A stretch of DNA of 64,000 nt from assembly GCA_963731665.1 (NCBI GenBank), contig CAVSWP010000012.1, positions 1-64,000 of the forward strand, in the 5' to 3' direction. The first letter of the stretch is position 1. Each line of letters opens with the position of its first letter. The DNA is from Chersky-840 sp035604715. GTDB taxonomy: Bacteria > Actinomycetota > Acidimicrobiia > Acidimicrobiales > UBA8190. The notes below the pieces were generated by a model, which saw only the letters and a list, made by a program, of their open reading frames with translations, ran no database searches and was not told the DNA's origin. Made by a program: the position numbers and the translations under genes. Below are positions 9,146 through 17,061 of the stretch, piece after piece.

Positions 9146-9552
9146 GGGGACTTCGGCGGGGTCTGGGCCGAGTCATGGCGTGTGTCCCCGTGTCGCCCGT
9201 GCCAGGCGAGCGACCGACAGACGCTATCCCTCTTGTCAGTGGATTGTGACGATAGGCAGTCACTCATAGACACGCCCACTCTCTGGGCATACCGTGGTGC
9301 TCGTAAGGCCGGGGACATGGCAGTGACCGGGGCGCAGGGACCTCTCGCCAGGGACCTGCGCCCTTGTCGCGCAACAACCCCGGCCAATCGGGGATGGACT
9401 TGTCCACAGGGTGGGTTTACGGTGGCTTCGGGCGCCTGGACCTTTTCGCCCTTTTCGCTCCAGGTCGTCCAACGGAAGCAACGGCGGGGCGCAGGCGTGT
9501 TCACCACATCGTGACCACCGCAAATCCTGCGCCTCGCTGCCCTTCCGAGGAA
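9146..9552 (+). repeat. Repeat R5, copy 1 (inverted partner at 48.2-48.6 kb)
   Basis: The segment from the GGCGGGGTCTGGGCCGAG-like start to the CCTGCGCCTCGCTGCCC-like end is strongly similar, in opposite orientation, to 48218-48560. It contains two perfect hairpins: GGCGCAGG/CCTGCGCC at 9331-9338 with 9355-9362, and the same arms at 9488-9495 with 9536-9543. The second is kept in the other copy. Short open frames across it are not conserved as proteins. Confidence 0.8.
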
Positions 9553-9573
9553 TGAGCATGGCCCCTCGCGATG

Positions 9574-9727
9574 TGGCCAAAAGACCCTGGGACCGAGACC
9601 GTCCTGAGCGTACCGTCATCCTCGGAAGGCCTCTGAGTTCCCCCTTGTGAGGTCTCCCAGGCGGGGTGCAGGTGACGCGCCGACGGGGTCACAGCGTCGG
9701 CAGCGGTTCTGCACCCCGTCGCACCGT
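9574..9727 (+). repeat. Repeat R1, copy a (stem-loop element)
   Basis: Shares with 55730-55875 and 60832-60994 a core (GCGTACCGT..CCTCGGAAGGCC) and a hairpin whose arms are GGCGGGGTGCAG (9660-9671) and CTGCACCCCGTC (9709-9720), 12 bp with one G:U. No gene overlaps it. It follows repeat R5, and the same order R5-like then R1 occurs at 55.6-55.9 kb. Confidence 0.8.
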
Positions 9728-9906
9728 TGGGAGGGCGGGTGATGTTCCGTCCTCCAGTGCCGAGTCAGTCCGAAGGTGACGGGCTCACCGGCGACCTGAA
9801 CTACCCGTTATCGCTCATCGCCGATCATCCTGCGCGGAGGTCTCCAGGCGAGGCGAGAAGGATCGCCACGCTGCGAGCGGTCCAGTGTCCGCTCCATTAG
9901 GGTCCG

Positions 9907-10706
9907 GTGGATCATAAGGTGGTGGAAGATCGCGTGGACTGGAAGAGAGCAGGACAAGGATGGGGGGCGCGGGCCACGGAGTGGGCGTACCTGGCGGAGC
10001 CCTATGCACTTCCAGCTTATGAACTGGTCTTCGATCGTCTCGCCGTCAATGCCGGGACTCGTCTCCTGGACATTGCGTGTGGGTCTGGCTTGGCCGCCTC
10101 GGTAGCTGCCCGCAGAGGTGCTGTGGTGTCGGGAGTTGATGCCTCGGAACGACTGATCAGGATCGCTGTGGCGCGGACTCCGAGTGGGAGCTTCCAGACG
10201 GGGGACATGTTCGCACTGCCCTTCTCGGATCAGAGTTTCGATGTTGTCACCAGTTTCAATGGGATCTGGAAGGGATGCGAGGGTGCCCTGGAAGAAGCGG
10301 ACGCGTTCTGATCCCCGAGGGTCGCTTGGGCGTCACCTTCTGGGGGCGACCCGAGCGCAATGGACTTCTGCCCTACCTCCTCAAGGCCTTCGAGTTGTCT
10401 CCCGCCAGCCATGTCGCAGCCAGCATGGAACAGGGCGACACCCGGAATGTCATCGTCGACCTGCTGACCAATGCGGGATTTGGCGACGTGGAGCAGGGGA
10501 CGGTGGACGTCGTCACCGAGTCGCCCGACGTGGCTACTGCTGTGCGCGCCATGGCTGCCGCCGGGCCATCTGTGCCAGCGATCGAGGCTGTCGGATACGA
10601 CGAGTATTGCCGGTCCCTGAGCGAAGTGATCGCCCCGCTCTATGTGGATGGGCTGGGCGTGCGGACCACATCCGAGTTCGGCTGGGCAACCGCTCGTCCC
10701 TCGTAG
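9907..10706 (+). pseudogene. SAM-dependent methyltransferase, one-base frameshift
   Basis: The first frame covers 134 residues. It includes the SAM-binding motif I (LLDIACGSGLAASVA), the acidic VSGVDASERLI, and GDMFALPFSDQSFDVVTSFNG. It then reads EEADAF and stops. The second frame supplies EGRLGVTFWG and the remaining 120 residues to GWATARPS. One missing G near 10300 accounts for the break (EEAGRVLIPEG expected). The joined protein, about 265 residues, is a class I methyltransferase of the UbiE/type 11 kind with unknown substrate. A second copy with an internal deletion lies at 37.48-38.03 kb on the other strand. Confidence 0.85.
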
Positions 10707-10745
10707 CCCGGACCGTTCGGTCGGATTGCGGCTAGACCACTCTGA

Positions 10746-10845
10746 AATGCCGGTTATGTCTGCGCCTGAGTCCCCAGCGGGGGGCGTGAAACCGATCGGT
10801 ATTCGCGAAGCTACGACGTGGCCACTCTCAATCGACGGGTCCCGA
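10746..10845. repeat. Repeat R4, copy a
   Basis: About 100 bp (ATGCCGGTTATG..CTGCGCCTGAGTCCCC.. to CTCAATCGAC) closely matching 41833-41935 in the same orientation. No gene is supported over either copy. The conserved reading frame on the minus strand (HVVASRIP, GDSGA-x-ITGI) may be chance. Confidence 0.75.
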
Positions 10846-10903
10846 GTCTCGCCTCGGCCTCGGTCATGCGCCCTCTCGGTCGTCGTCGGGATCCACCCGA
10901 CAC

Positions 10904-11641
10904 TTACCCAGGGAGCGGAGGAGCCCACGGGTTTGGTGGTCCCCACGGATACAGGGCAACTCGCCGTTGGCGTCCTCGTCGGACGAGAGACACTATGAGA
11001 AGTACAAGGCCAGTGATACCGACTAACCCCCCGATACCCACCAAGATGAGCCACGGAGCAGCTCGAACGAACTGACTCCCGAGTGAAGGCGCAACGATCA
11101 CGGCGGGCGGTGAGACAGCGGCAATACGGACCTCATAGTTCCCCGGTGTGTCTGCGCGGAAGCCCACTGTGTTGACGTATATCCAGGAACCCTTGGTGAT
11201 CGTCTCGGACGGGCCGGTCGCGAAAGTCGCGACTGGGGCACCGTCTGGCCCACGTACTTGGACCTGGTCTGGCTTTAGAGTGGGGAAACCGGAATGGGAA
11301 TAGGAAAAGCCCGGCCCTGATATCTGAGAGCCCACATGTTGATAGACGTAGTAGTCACCGACGTGGCATTCGAGAGTGACTGTTGCGGGAGCCTCATCGA
11401 CGGGACTCCCGAGACCAGCGAGGCCAACAACAGCGAAGAGCATCAGCCCTACGAAGGCGCAGACGGCGCCAACAGTCAAGGTTGTAATCGCTGGCCAAAG
11501 CCGTGGCTGCCGAGGGCTCGGCAGTCCAGGAGCGGTGGGTAGGGCGGGACTGGGAAGGGGTTGTAGCGGCTGAGGGTAGGGCGGATACCACCGCCCATCT
11601 GACGCCAGCCACCACCCCGGTCCCGCCGAGGTATCGCTCAT
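10904..11641 (-). CDS. Membrane protein with GPGWW..WYPP N-terminus
   Basis: About 245 residues, started at the Met of MSDTSAGPGWWLASDGRWYP because that peptide opens several other proteins in the window. The N-terminal motif and a Pro-rich linker are followed by a membrane helix (AVCAFVGLMLFAVVGLAGL), an outer beta-rich domain of about 110 residues (KPDQVQVRGPDG, TPGNYEVRIAA), a second helix (LVGITGLVLLIVSLV) and a short basic/Pro-rich tail. Both ends are thus cytoplasmic, with a loop outside. The motif resembles DUF2510-type peptides. The function is unknown; an envelope role is inferred. Confidence 0.8.
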   Translation of the reverse strand: MSDTSAGPGWWLASDGRWYPPYPQPLQPLPSPALPTAPGLPSPRQPRLWPAITTLTVGAVCAFVGLMLFAVVGLAGLGSPVDEAPATVTLECHVGDYYVYQHVGSQISGPGFSYSHSGFPTLKPDQVQVRGPDGAPVATFATGPSETITKGSWIYVNTVGFRADTPGNYEVRIAAVSPPAVIVAPSLGSQFVRAAPWLILVGIGGLVGITGLVLLIVSLVRRGRQRRVALYPWGPPNPWAPPLPG

Positions 11642-11742
11642 CCAGGCCTCCGGCGCATAGGCAGCAGAAAACATGACGAAGCATCTCAGCTTCCATAACT
11701 CTACGACGTAGGGCGCAGGGAGGTTGTCGGGAAACGGATTGC

Positions 11743-12397
11743 CTACTCGTTTTCGGAGCCCTCGTCGTCATCGAGTCGCGCCGACCATTGGCGTACACAG
11801 TGCTCGCAGATAGCCGCATCCGTACCTGCGAAGAGTTGACCGGTGTCAGGTCGTTGGCGACCGCAAAACGAACATCCGACGACAACACCTGCCCTCCTCG
11901 CCCCAACGGCCCACGACCGCCTACGACCCCGGTGCTCAGACGAGTGGACGTAGGGAATCGGCTGATTGTGCAGAAGAGCCAGCACCATCTCTCGTGTCTC
12001 TTCCAGTCCCGCCCCCAAACTCACGAGCACTTGGGACCCGACACCTTCACCCTCGCTCAGAACACCGAGAAGCAAGTGCTCGGTGCCGATGTAGTTGTGC
12101 CCGAGTTGGAGAGACTCACGCATCGAGAGTTCAAGAACCTTCTTTGCCCTCGGGGTGAACGGAGGCGAACCCGTCGGAGCTGCTCCGAACACGCCAATGA
12201 TCTCGTTCACCTTGTCCCGCACAGCGTCCAGCGAGATTTCAATCTGGGCAAGGGCCTGAGCGGCGATGCCCTCATGTTCCTGGATGAGCCCAAGGAGGAT
12301 GTGCTCGGTTCCGATGAAAGGATGGTTCAGGAGACCGCGCCTCTTCTTGGGCCAGCACCAAGACCCGACGGGAACGGTCGGTGAAGCGTTCGAACAT
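11743..12397 (-). pseudogene. Clp_N domain protein with ClpX-type zinc finger, one-base frameshift
   Basis: From the ATG at 12397 the sequence reads MFERFTDRSRRVLVLAQEEA, the standard ClpC N-terminus. An extra base near 12334 then shifts it into the frame LLNHPFIGTEHILLGLIQEH. Two Clp_N repeats follow (second: LGHNYIGTEHLLLGVLSEGE). The C-terminus carries a treble-clef zinc finger of ClpX type, CSFC and CEHC about 25 residues apart. There is no AAA+ ATPase domain, so it could be an adaptor or substrate-binding module for the Clp protease rather than an unfoldase. Without the shift it would be about 217 residues, ending in an acidic tail. Confidence 0.85.
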
Positions 12398-12874
12398 TGG
12401 CTATAGGTTCTCACTCTTGTGCTGTCATAGCCATGGGTCATTGAGAAGGCTGGTGGCGGTGGACGCGCGCCTTTGACTTGTGGGTTGACGTTGACTTCCC
12501 CTTTTCCCTTTGGCTCCCGGCAGGGGTTTGAGGGAGGGCTCCACGCGACGAGCCCCGAGCACCAGGCCCGGGGCTCGTCACCCTTTTCCCTTCGGTCCCA
12601 TTGGGGCCTTCAGGTAGCACTCATCGTACAGAGAGCAAGTCCAAGATCGATCTCGGGTCGACCCGTTGAGTGTCACATAATCGACACAGGACAAAGACTG
12701 GCTGAGCGTTGTCGAGACGTCCTGCGATTCGTAGACGCGCGGTGAGAAAGCACACTCACTGTGTCACGAAATCGCGTCATGGATTTGTAAAGACGCGTGC
12801 AGATACGCCATTTCGATGACAAGGCCTTCGACGGCCCCTATACCTTGAGCGCCACGACCGACGAGGGAGGGGTG
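12398..12874. other. Intergenic region with one strong hairpin
   Basis: Contains the 11-bp hairpin at 12547-12579 flanked by pyrimidine-rich runs, plus the promoter area for the divergent Clp_N gene and the M41-like gene. No small gene is supported. Confidence 0.5.
12547..12579 (+). terminator. Strong hairpin followed by T-rich tract
   Basis: GACGAGCCCCG and CGGGGCTCGTC pair perfectly over 11 bp with an 11-base loop, followed by ACCCTTTTCCC. This fits rho-independent termination on the plus strand, yet no plus-strand gene ends here. It may terminate a small RNA or block antisense reading. Confidence 0.6.
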
Positions 12875-13579
12875 ATGACCGACGACTCGGAACAGGGGCT
12901 GCGTCGGGAGGAGGAGCCGCCCGCTAGGGAATGGGAACCTGGCACGGGAATATTCGCGCCCCCCTCAGCAGAGGAGTTACGAGCTTGTATCCAGGACGCC
13001 ATCAACCGAGGCGACTTGACGCACTCGAACCAATGGGAGAATGCCGTCCACGAGGCCGGCCACGTAGTTGTTCTGGTGAAGGTTGCTCTCTCGTACCCCG
13101 ACAGCGTCTATCTCAGCGATGATCCGATGGCCGACCACGCCGGGAGAATGACCGGGTCATTCCTTTTGGAGGCGAGGCTGGACTCCCCGGACGATCTCGA
13201 CCTCTCGAAACTGTCAGCCGCCGATCGCCAGGCTTTTCTAGAATCATTCTGGACTCGTCGGCGTCAATACGGCTCGGTGCTCGCCGCTGGGCGCATCGCC
13301 GAAAGTATCGCGGGCGGCATTTCGATTGATGTCGAGGACCTCACCTACGGCTGCCTGTGGGACGACGACCTCGACACTGACATGATCGAACTCCGGCGCC
13401 TCGCCCGGACCCATGATGAAAAGTGGCTTGAGAGCGTTTTTGTAACGGCTGAGGAAACACTCCGGGGGTCGTGGGCCCAAGTGACGCGTGTTGCCGTTGC
13501 GCTTGTCGAGCGCCGGAGCCTCGATCGTGAAGCCCTGTGGGAGTTGTTGGAACCAACCCGGCGGTCTTCTAGAGGCTGA
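12875..13579 (+). CDS. Stand-alone M41 (FtsH-like) peptidase domain protein
   Basis: About 234 residues from an ATG preceded by GGGAGGGG. The zinc-binding and catalytic HEAGH lies at residues 59-63 (NAVHEAGHVVV), as in FtsH-type M41 peptidases. After it come GRMTGSF, RIAESIAGG and repeated acidic patches; the region LAAGRIAESIAGG resembles the M41 segment before the third metal ligand (Asp). No AAA+ domain or membrane helix is present. A metal-dependent protease acting on its own or through a partner is the best reading. The Clp_N/zinc-finger gene, another protease-linked part lacking its ATPase, is its divergent neighbour. Confidence 0.7.
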   Translation: MTDDSEQGLRREEEPPAREWEPGTGIFAPPSAEELRACIQDAINRGDLTHSNQWENAVHEAGHVVVLVKVALSYPDSVYLSDDPMADHAGRMTGSFLLEARLDSPDDLDLSKLSAADRQAFLESFWTRRRQYGSVLAAGRIAESIAGGISIDVEDLTYGCLWDDDLDTDMIELRRLARTHDEKWLESVFVTAEETLRGSWAQVTRVAVALVERRSLDREALWELLEPTRRSSRG

Positions 13580-13716
13580 GAGAGAAGGACTCCAATAAGC
13601 ACCGTGGAGGCGTCGATCCGAGGCGGCGCACCTCCTCGACGTTCTGAGGACTACTGCTCTCCGTCATTGATCGGGACGACGGTCATGGCTCTGAACAAGG
13701 TCCTTGGATCAGCGGA

Positions 13717-13905
13717 TCACTTCCCAACACGACGCCAATGGTGAACAACCCTGGAGCAGAACAAGCCGAACAGGAACAAGCCCGCCAATCCGCCTAGTGG
13801 GTCCATGACGATGATGCCGACCACAATGACCAGAATAGGGATGACAAGAACAAGCTCCGCCAGGGTGATCAAGTTGCTGAGTCCTTGACCAAACATGTGC
13901 AACAC
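13717..13905 (-). CDS. Small membrane protein
   Basis: 62 residues with one long or two short hydrophobic helices (LAELVLVIPILVIVVGIIVM, then GLAGLFLFGLF) and a basic C-terminus (HHWRRVGK), so the tail faces the cytoplasm. GGAGGG lies a few bases before the GTG start. No family recognised. Confidence 0.5.
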   Translation of the reverse strand: MLHMFGQGLSNLITLAELVLVIPILVIVVGIIVMDPLGGLAGLFLFGLFCSRVVHHWRRVGK

Positions 13906-13968
13906 CTCTTCCCTCCATCGACAGCCTCGACGCTAGGTGAGGGGTGTAACGACCGGAGCCTTCCCTGG

Positions 13969-14547
13969 TCACTTAGGCCCACCTGGTTGCCGTGGACGCC
14001 TGGGAAACGGGTAATCCGACGGCCAGAGGTAGGGGACAATCCTTGTTCTGTCACTGAGCCTTTGCGGATGAGGTGGAGGTCCAGTTTGGACCTTCCCCAC
14101 GCTGTAGAGATCCTCCTCCGGCAGTAGACATCGGACTTCAGCGACGCGCGGCAGAATCACGGCCTCCGTGGTAGTCCCTGCCCTCTGAGCCGCATTGGCG
14201 TTTCCGCCACCCCAGCCCACTACCACCTTGTCCGTGCGCCTGACCGAATCCCGGATCCATTGGTCGTTTTCTTCGGGCGTCTCTCCTACCGGATGTGGTT
14301 CGGAGTAAATGCTCGTTTGGTTCGTGTCGACAAATGCAAAGAGATTGACTATTTCGATCACACCGGCTCCATCGCTGGCCGCAAAGTGGAGTACGCGCTT
14401 GAGAGTGTCATCAGAAACCTCTCCACTGGCATACGACGGATTGAGGAGAACAAAGGTGAACCGTGGTAGTTGGGAGTTCCATTCACGAAGGAGCCAATAC
14501 CGGTAACGATCTCCCGGACCGCCGAACTCCGCTTCAGACTTGACCAT
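13969..14547 (-). CDS. DUF1643 domain protein
   Basis: About 192 residues. The DUF1643 pattern is clear: RYRYWLLREW, FVLLNPSYASGE, DDTLKRVLHFA, IEIVNLFAFVDTN, VGETPEEND and VVVGWGGG. This family is widespread in mobile and phage-borne DNA and its biochemical role is unknown; a nucleotide-related function has been suggested by fold but is not visible here. The usual C-terminal HPxYL segment is degenerate (PPPHPQRLS). The start at 14547 is chosen over an earlier in-frame ATG at 14571 because the conserved domain begins soon after. Confidence 0.75.
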   Translation of the reverse strand: MVKSEAEFGGPGDRYRYWLLREWNSQLPRFTFVLLNPSYASGEVSDDTLKRVLHFAASDGAGVIEIVNLFAFVDTNQTSIYSEPHPVGETPEENDQWIRDSVRRTDKVVVGWGGGNANAAQRAGTTTEAVILPRVAEVRCLLPEEDLYSVGKVQTGPPPHPQRLSDRTRIVPYLWPSDYPFPRRPRQPGGPK

Positions 14548-14610
14548 CTTCAGGTCTCGCCAGCAACTCACTCCCCACTCCCAGCGCTGCCGCGTAGTGG
14601 ATGGGACGCG

Positions 14611-14937
14611 TCAGCCCAGTTGACGCCCAACGCTCACCTCGACCTCGTAAGACCAAAGTTCACTGTGGACCGCCACAGGATGATCTGACCCCCCGCCCGA
14701 CACGCCCCGATGGCCGTGTGCGAACGCCGGGGACGCCACCCAGGTCTCGAAGGCCTCCTTGTCGCGCCACCGTGTCACCACGAGCCAAGTGGTCCGGTCG
14801 TCAGTAGGGCACAACAGCTCGAACCCCTCGAAGCCCTCGGCGTTGTCCACGGCCCCAGCTCGCTCAGCGAACCGGCGGGCAAGCTCCTCACCACCAGCCT
14901 CGGGCACGGTGATGGCGTTGATGCGGATGACGGTCAT
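14611..14937 (-). CDS. MhuD/IsdG-like haem-degrading monooxygenase, copy 1
   Basis: About 108 residues, dimeric alpha/beta-barrel (ABM) fold. From the chosen start the sequence MTVIRINAITVP aligns without gaps to mycobacterial MhuD, keeping Asn7, Trp66 (EAFETW) and a His (SPAFAHGHRG) next to the catalytic His75 position. FEGFELL-x-P and WLVVTRW are also family hallmarks. MhuD opens haem to mycobilin, releasing iron. A 90% similar copy lies at 45.16-45.48 kb, and both are divergent from the same small gene, so they were duplicated together. A remnant of a third copy is at 28.79 kb. Confidence 0.8.
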   Translation of the reverse strand: MTVIRINAITVPEAGGEELARRFAERAGAVDNAEGFEGFELLCPTDDRTTWLVVTRWRDKEAFETWVASPAFAHGHRGVSGGGSDHPVAVHSELWSYEVEVSVGRQLG

Positions 14938-15013
14938 GGGCTCCATCATCGTTCACCGCTCTCTCAGCCCTTCCAGTCCACCCCCTGGCCGTCGTGCTGG
15001 CCGAGGATGGGTC

Positions 15014-15220
15014 ATGGCCTCCGCCCGTCGTCCAGCCTCCAGGAAGACCACCGAAGAGGCCGTTGGGATGCTCAGGCGGTTCTTGGAGGCAGTCGAGTCG
15101 GGGGAGCTTGCTGCCACGACGCCCCAAGACGTCGCCGTCGTCCGGCGACTCCAGGGCGCGCTCACGGCCCTTGAAGCGGTCGCCGGTGGCCCCACCCGGG
15201 AACCTGAATCGGCCCAATAG
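15014..15220 (+). CDS. Small helical protein divergent from MhuD-like gene, copy 1
   Basis: 68 residues (MASARRPASRKTTEE..), with a basic N-terminus and two predicted amphipathic helices (VGMLRRFLEAVESGEL and VVRRLQGALTALEAVAG). No known motif. The same N-terminus opens a truncated version at 45.56 kb, again divergent from an MhuD-like gene, so the arrangement is conserved within the window. The role is unknown; a regulatory or chaperone-like small protein is a guess. Confidence 0.6.
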   Translation: MASARRPASRKTTEEAVGMLRRFLEAVESGELAATTPQDVAVVRRLQGALTALEAVAGGPTREPESAQ

Positions 15221-15243
15221 CCCGCTTCCCCGGAGGAGTGATT

Positions 15244-15263
15244 GTGCAACCGACCAGTTGCAC
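15244..15263. promoter_or_regulatory. Perfect inverted repeat before the small recombinase
   Basis: GTGCAAC and GTTGCAC flank a 6-bp spacer, ending 12 bp before the recombinase start. The position suits an operator or a recombination core site bound by the recombinase itself. Confidence 0.5.
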
Positions 15264-15275
15264 TAAACTAAGTAC

Positions 15276-16004
15276 GTGGAAAAGCCTCCTCAGCGGGTCC
15301 TGGGCTACGCCCGATGCTCGACCTCGGAGCAGGCCGAGTCGGGTCTTGGCATCGCCGCCCAGGAGGCCACCATCCGGTCCGAGTGCCAGCGCAGGGGGTG
15401 GGAGCTGGTCGGGGTGGTGACCGACGAGGGGGAGTCCGGCAAGTCTCTAGACCGTCCTGGCTTGCAGACAGCTCTGACGCGCATCGCTGAACGGGAAGTC
15501 GATGGGTTGGTGGCGGCAAAGCTCGACCGCATCAGCCGGAGCGTCAGGGACTTCGCCGACCTCCTGGAATGGTTCAGTGCTACCGGGGCGTCGCTGGTGG
15601 CCGTCGACGTGGGGGTGGACACGAGCACTCCGGGCGGCAAGCTCGTGTGCGGTGTGTTCTCGGCGGTCTCGGAGTGGGAGCGGGACGTAATCGCCAGCCG
15701 GACGCGTGATGGTCTGGCGGCCCTTCGTGCTCAAGGGAGACCGATTAGCCGGGCGGCGGTGGCGGACAGTCCCAAGTTGGCGGAGCGGATCAGGAAGATG
15801 CGGGGGTCCGGGAAGACTTACCAGGCCATTGCCGACGCCTTGAACAAGGCCAAGGTGCCGACGCTTCGGGGGGCACCGAAGTGGACCGTCTCAGGAGTCA
15901 GGGGAGCGGCTGGGTACGAACGCCCGAGAATCAGGAAGAAGGCCACTGTACTGCCATCTGTGGGGAAGTTACGGAGGTCGGAGAAGGCGGTCGATGGCTC
16001 CTAG
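15276..16004 (+). CDS. Serine recombinase of resolvase/invertase type
   Basis: 242 residues. The N-terminal catalytic domain has Ser15 in GYARCSTSEQ, an arginine-rich active-site segment (LDRISRSVRDFADL) and the E-helix start (FSAVSEWERDVIASRTRDGL). The C-terminus has a HTH-like region (MRGSGKTYQAIADALNKAKVPT) found in recombinases of this length. It would catalyse inversion or resolution between short sites using a serine nucleophile. The perfect inverted repeat just upstream is a candidate site. It is intact, unlike the larger recombinase at the left end, and sits beside the duplicated MhuD cassette. Confidence 0.9.
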   Translation: MEKPPQRVLGYARCSTSEQAESGLGIAAQEATIRSECQRRGWELVGVVTDEGESGKSLDRPGLQTALTRIAEREVDGLVAAKLDRISRSVRDFADLLEWFSATGASLVAVDVGVDTSTPGGKLVCGVFSAVSEWERDVIASRTRDGLAALRAQGRPISRAAVADSPKLAERIRKMRGSGKTYQAIADALNKAKVPTLRGAPKWTVSGVRGAAGYERPRIRKKATVLPSVGKLRRSEKAVDGS

Positions 16005-16011
16005 CCACGAA

Positions 16012-16986
16012 TCACGTTTGGTCGGATAGCTGGGACACCAAACCAGACAAGGGGCCGTTCAATGCATTCCTGAGACGTGTCCCGGAGTCGAAGAACCAAT
16101 CTATGTAGGCGTCATGTTGATCGACGTTAACTACATCACCATCTGCGTAATCAGCGATGCGACTCGCTCTACTACTCGGGAGTTCCTCCCAAACAAGTGG
16201 GCCACCGTACTCACTCTCGATGTCGTCACGCTGGGACGATAGGAACTCGAAGACCTGTGCTACTCGTCCCGCATCCAAAAAGTCGATGTAAAACTCGGAG
16301 CGTAGGCGCCCTTTCCAAGCAAAACCCACACTAAACCCTGATCCGCCCTTTAGGGGACAAGGCATAGAGAGCCAGTTGTTTGGCCCGGGCTTTTGGGCAT
16401 TCGTCCAGGTGGGGTGTTCGGCATGGACCCTTTCGAGAAAACGGGTCCAGAACTGAACGTAGAACGGTGCCTTCCCACTCAACTGAGCGGATGACTTCGT
16501 AGCCGTGGCCACCTGTGAGTGCCAATCGTTCGGTTGGGCACGCAACTTGAAAAGAGGGGCAGGTGGGGAGTCAGCGATTTTCACGGCGCCGATCTCGATT
16601 CCAAAGAAGCGAGCGTTGCCTTGAGCCAGTTCGTTGAGCCAATCCAACGCCTGGCGGTGTTCTTCCCGGAATGCTGTGGCCATCCAGACCACCGTCGCGG
16701 CGTCCGTCCCTGCCGCATAGGTCACAATCTGGCCAAGATGGCTGTGATCCGTTCCAGCGAGCTGGTTCTCGACGACAAGAACGCAATCGTTGGTCACGTC
16801 TCGGCCAATGAGGTCGAGAGCAAAGCCTCCAACTGGGTACTCATTAGTGGTCAGCTCGATGTCGATACCCAGCACCTCAGCGAGGGCATCGGCGTTGGCC
16901 AGTAGCCAGGGTGTGTAGTCGTGTGCCTCGTTGGGCCAGACTTTGCGGGGATCAACCGGCACCAGCTTCGAGAGTTCCTGAATCAT
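16012..16986 (-). CDS. DUF4268 domain protein (nuclease-like N-terminus)
   Basis: About 325 residues. The N-terminal half has the restriction-endonuclease-like pattern seen with DUF4268: GGFALDLIGRDVTNDCVLVVENQ, with Asp, Glu and Gln in order, then HLGQIVTYAAGTDAATVVWM. The C-terminal DUF4268 part has FYVQFWTRFLERV and FYIDFLDAGRVAQVFEFL. Such proteins are common in mobile DNA and may bind or cut DNA, but activity has not been shown as far as I know. It converges on the small recombinase gene, ending 8 bp away. An upstream in-frame ATG at 17001 is possible. Confidence 0.75.
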   Translation of the reverse strand: MIQELSKLVPVDPRKVWPNEAHDYTPWLLANADALAEVLGIDIELTTNEYPVGGFALDLIGRDVTNDCVLVVENQLAGTDHSHLGQIVTYAAGTDAATVVWMATAFREEHRQALDWLNELAQGNARFFGIEIGAVKIADSPPAPLFKLRAQPNDWHSQVATATKSSAQLSGKAPFYVQFWTRFLERVHAEHPTWTNAQKPGPNNWLSMPCPLKGGSGFSVGFAWKGRLRSEFYIDFLDAGRVAQVFEFLSSQRDDIESEYGGPLVWEELPSSRASRIADYADGDVVNVDQHDAYIDWFFDSGTRLRNALNGPLSGLVSQLSDQT

Positions 16987-17061
16987 CGCCCCATCATGCA
17001 CCGTGGAAACGCTGCGTGCTGTGCCAGATCAATCGCGAGACTCCTTACTCGGCCCATCTGT

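Noticed and set aside
9182..9514. Protein-coding reading of repeat R5
   Set aside because: Frames in the two copies diverge with indels not in multiples of three; conservation is at DNA level.
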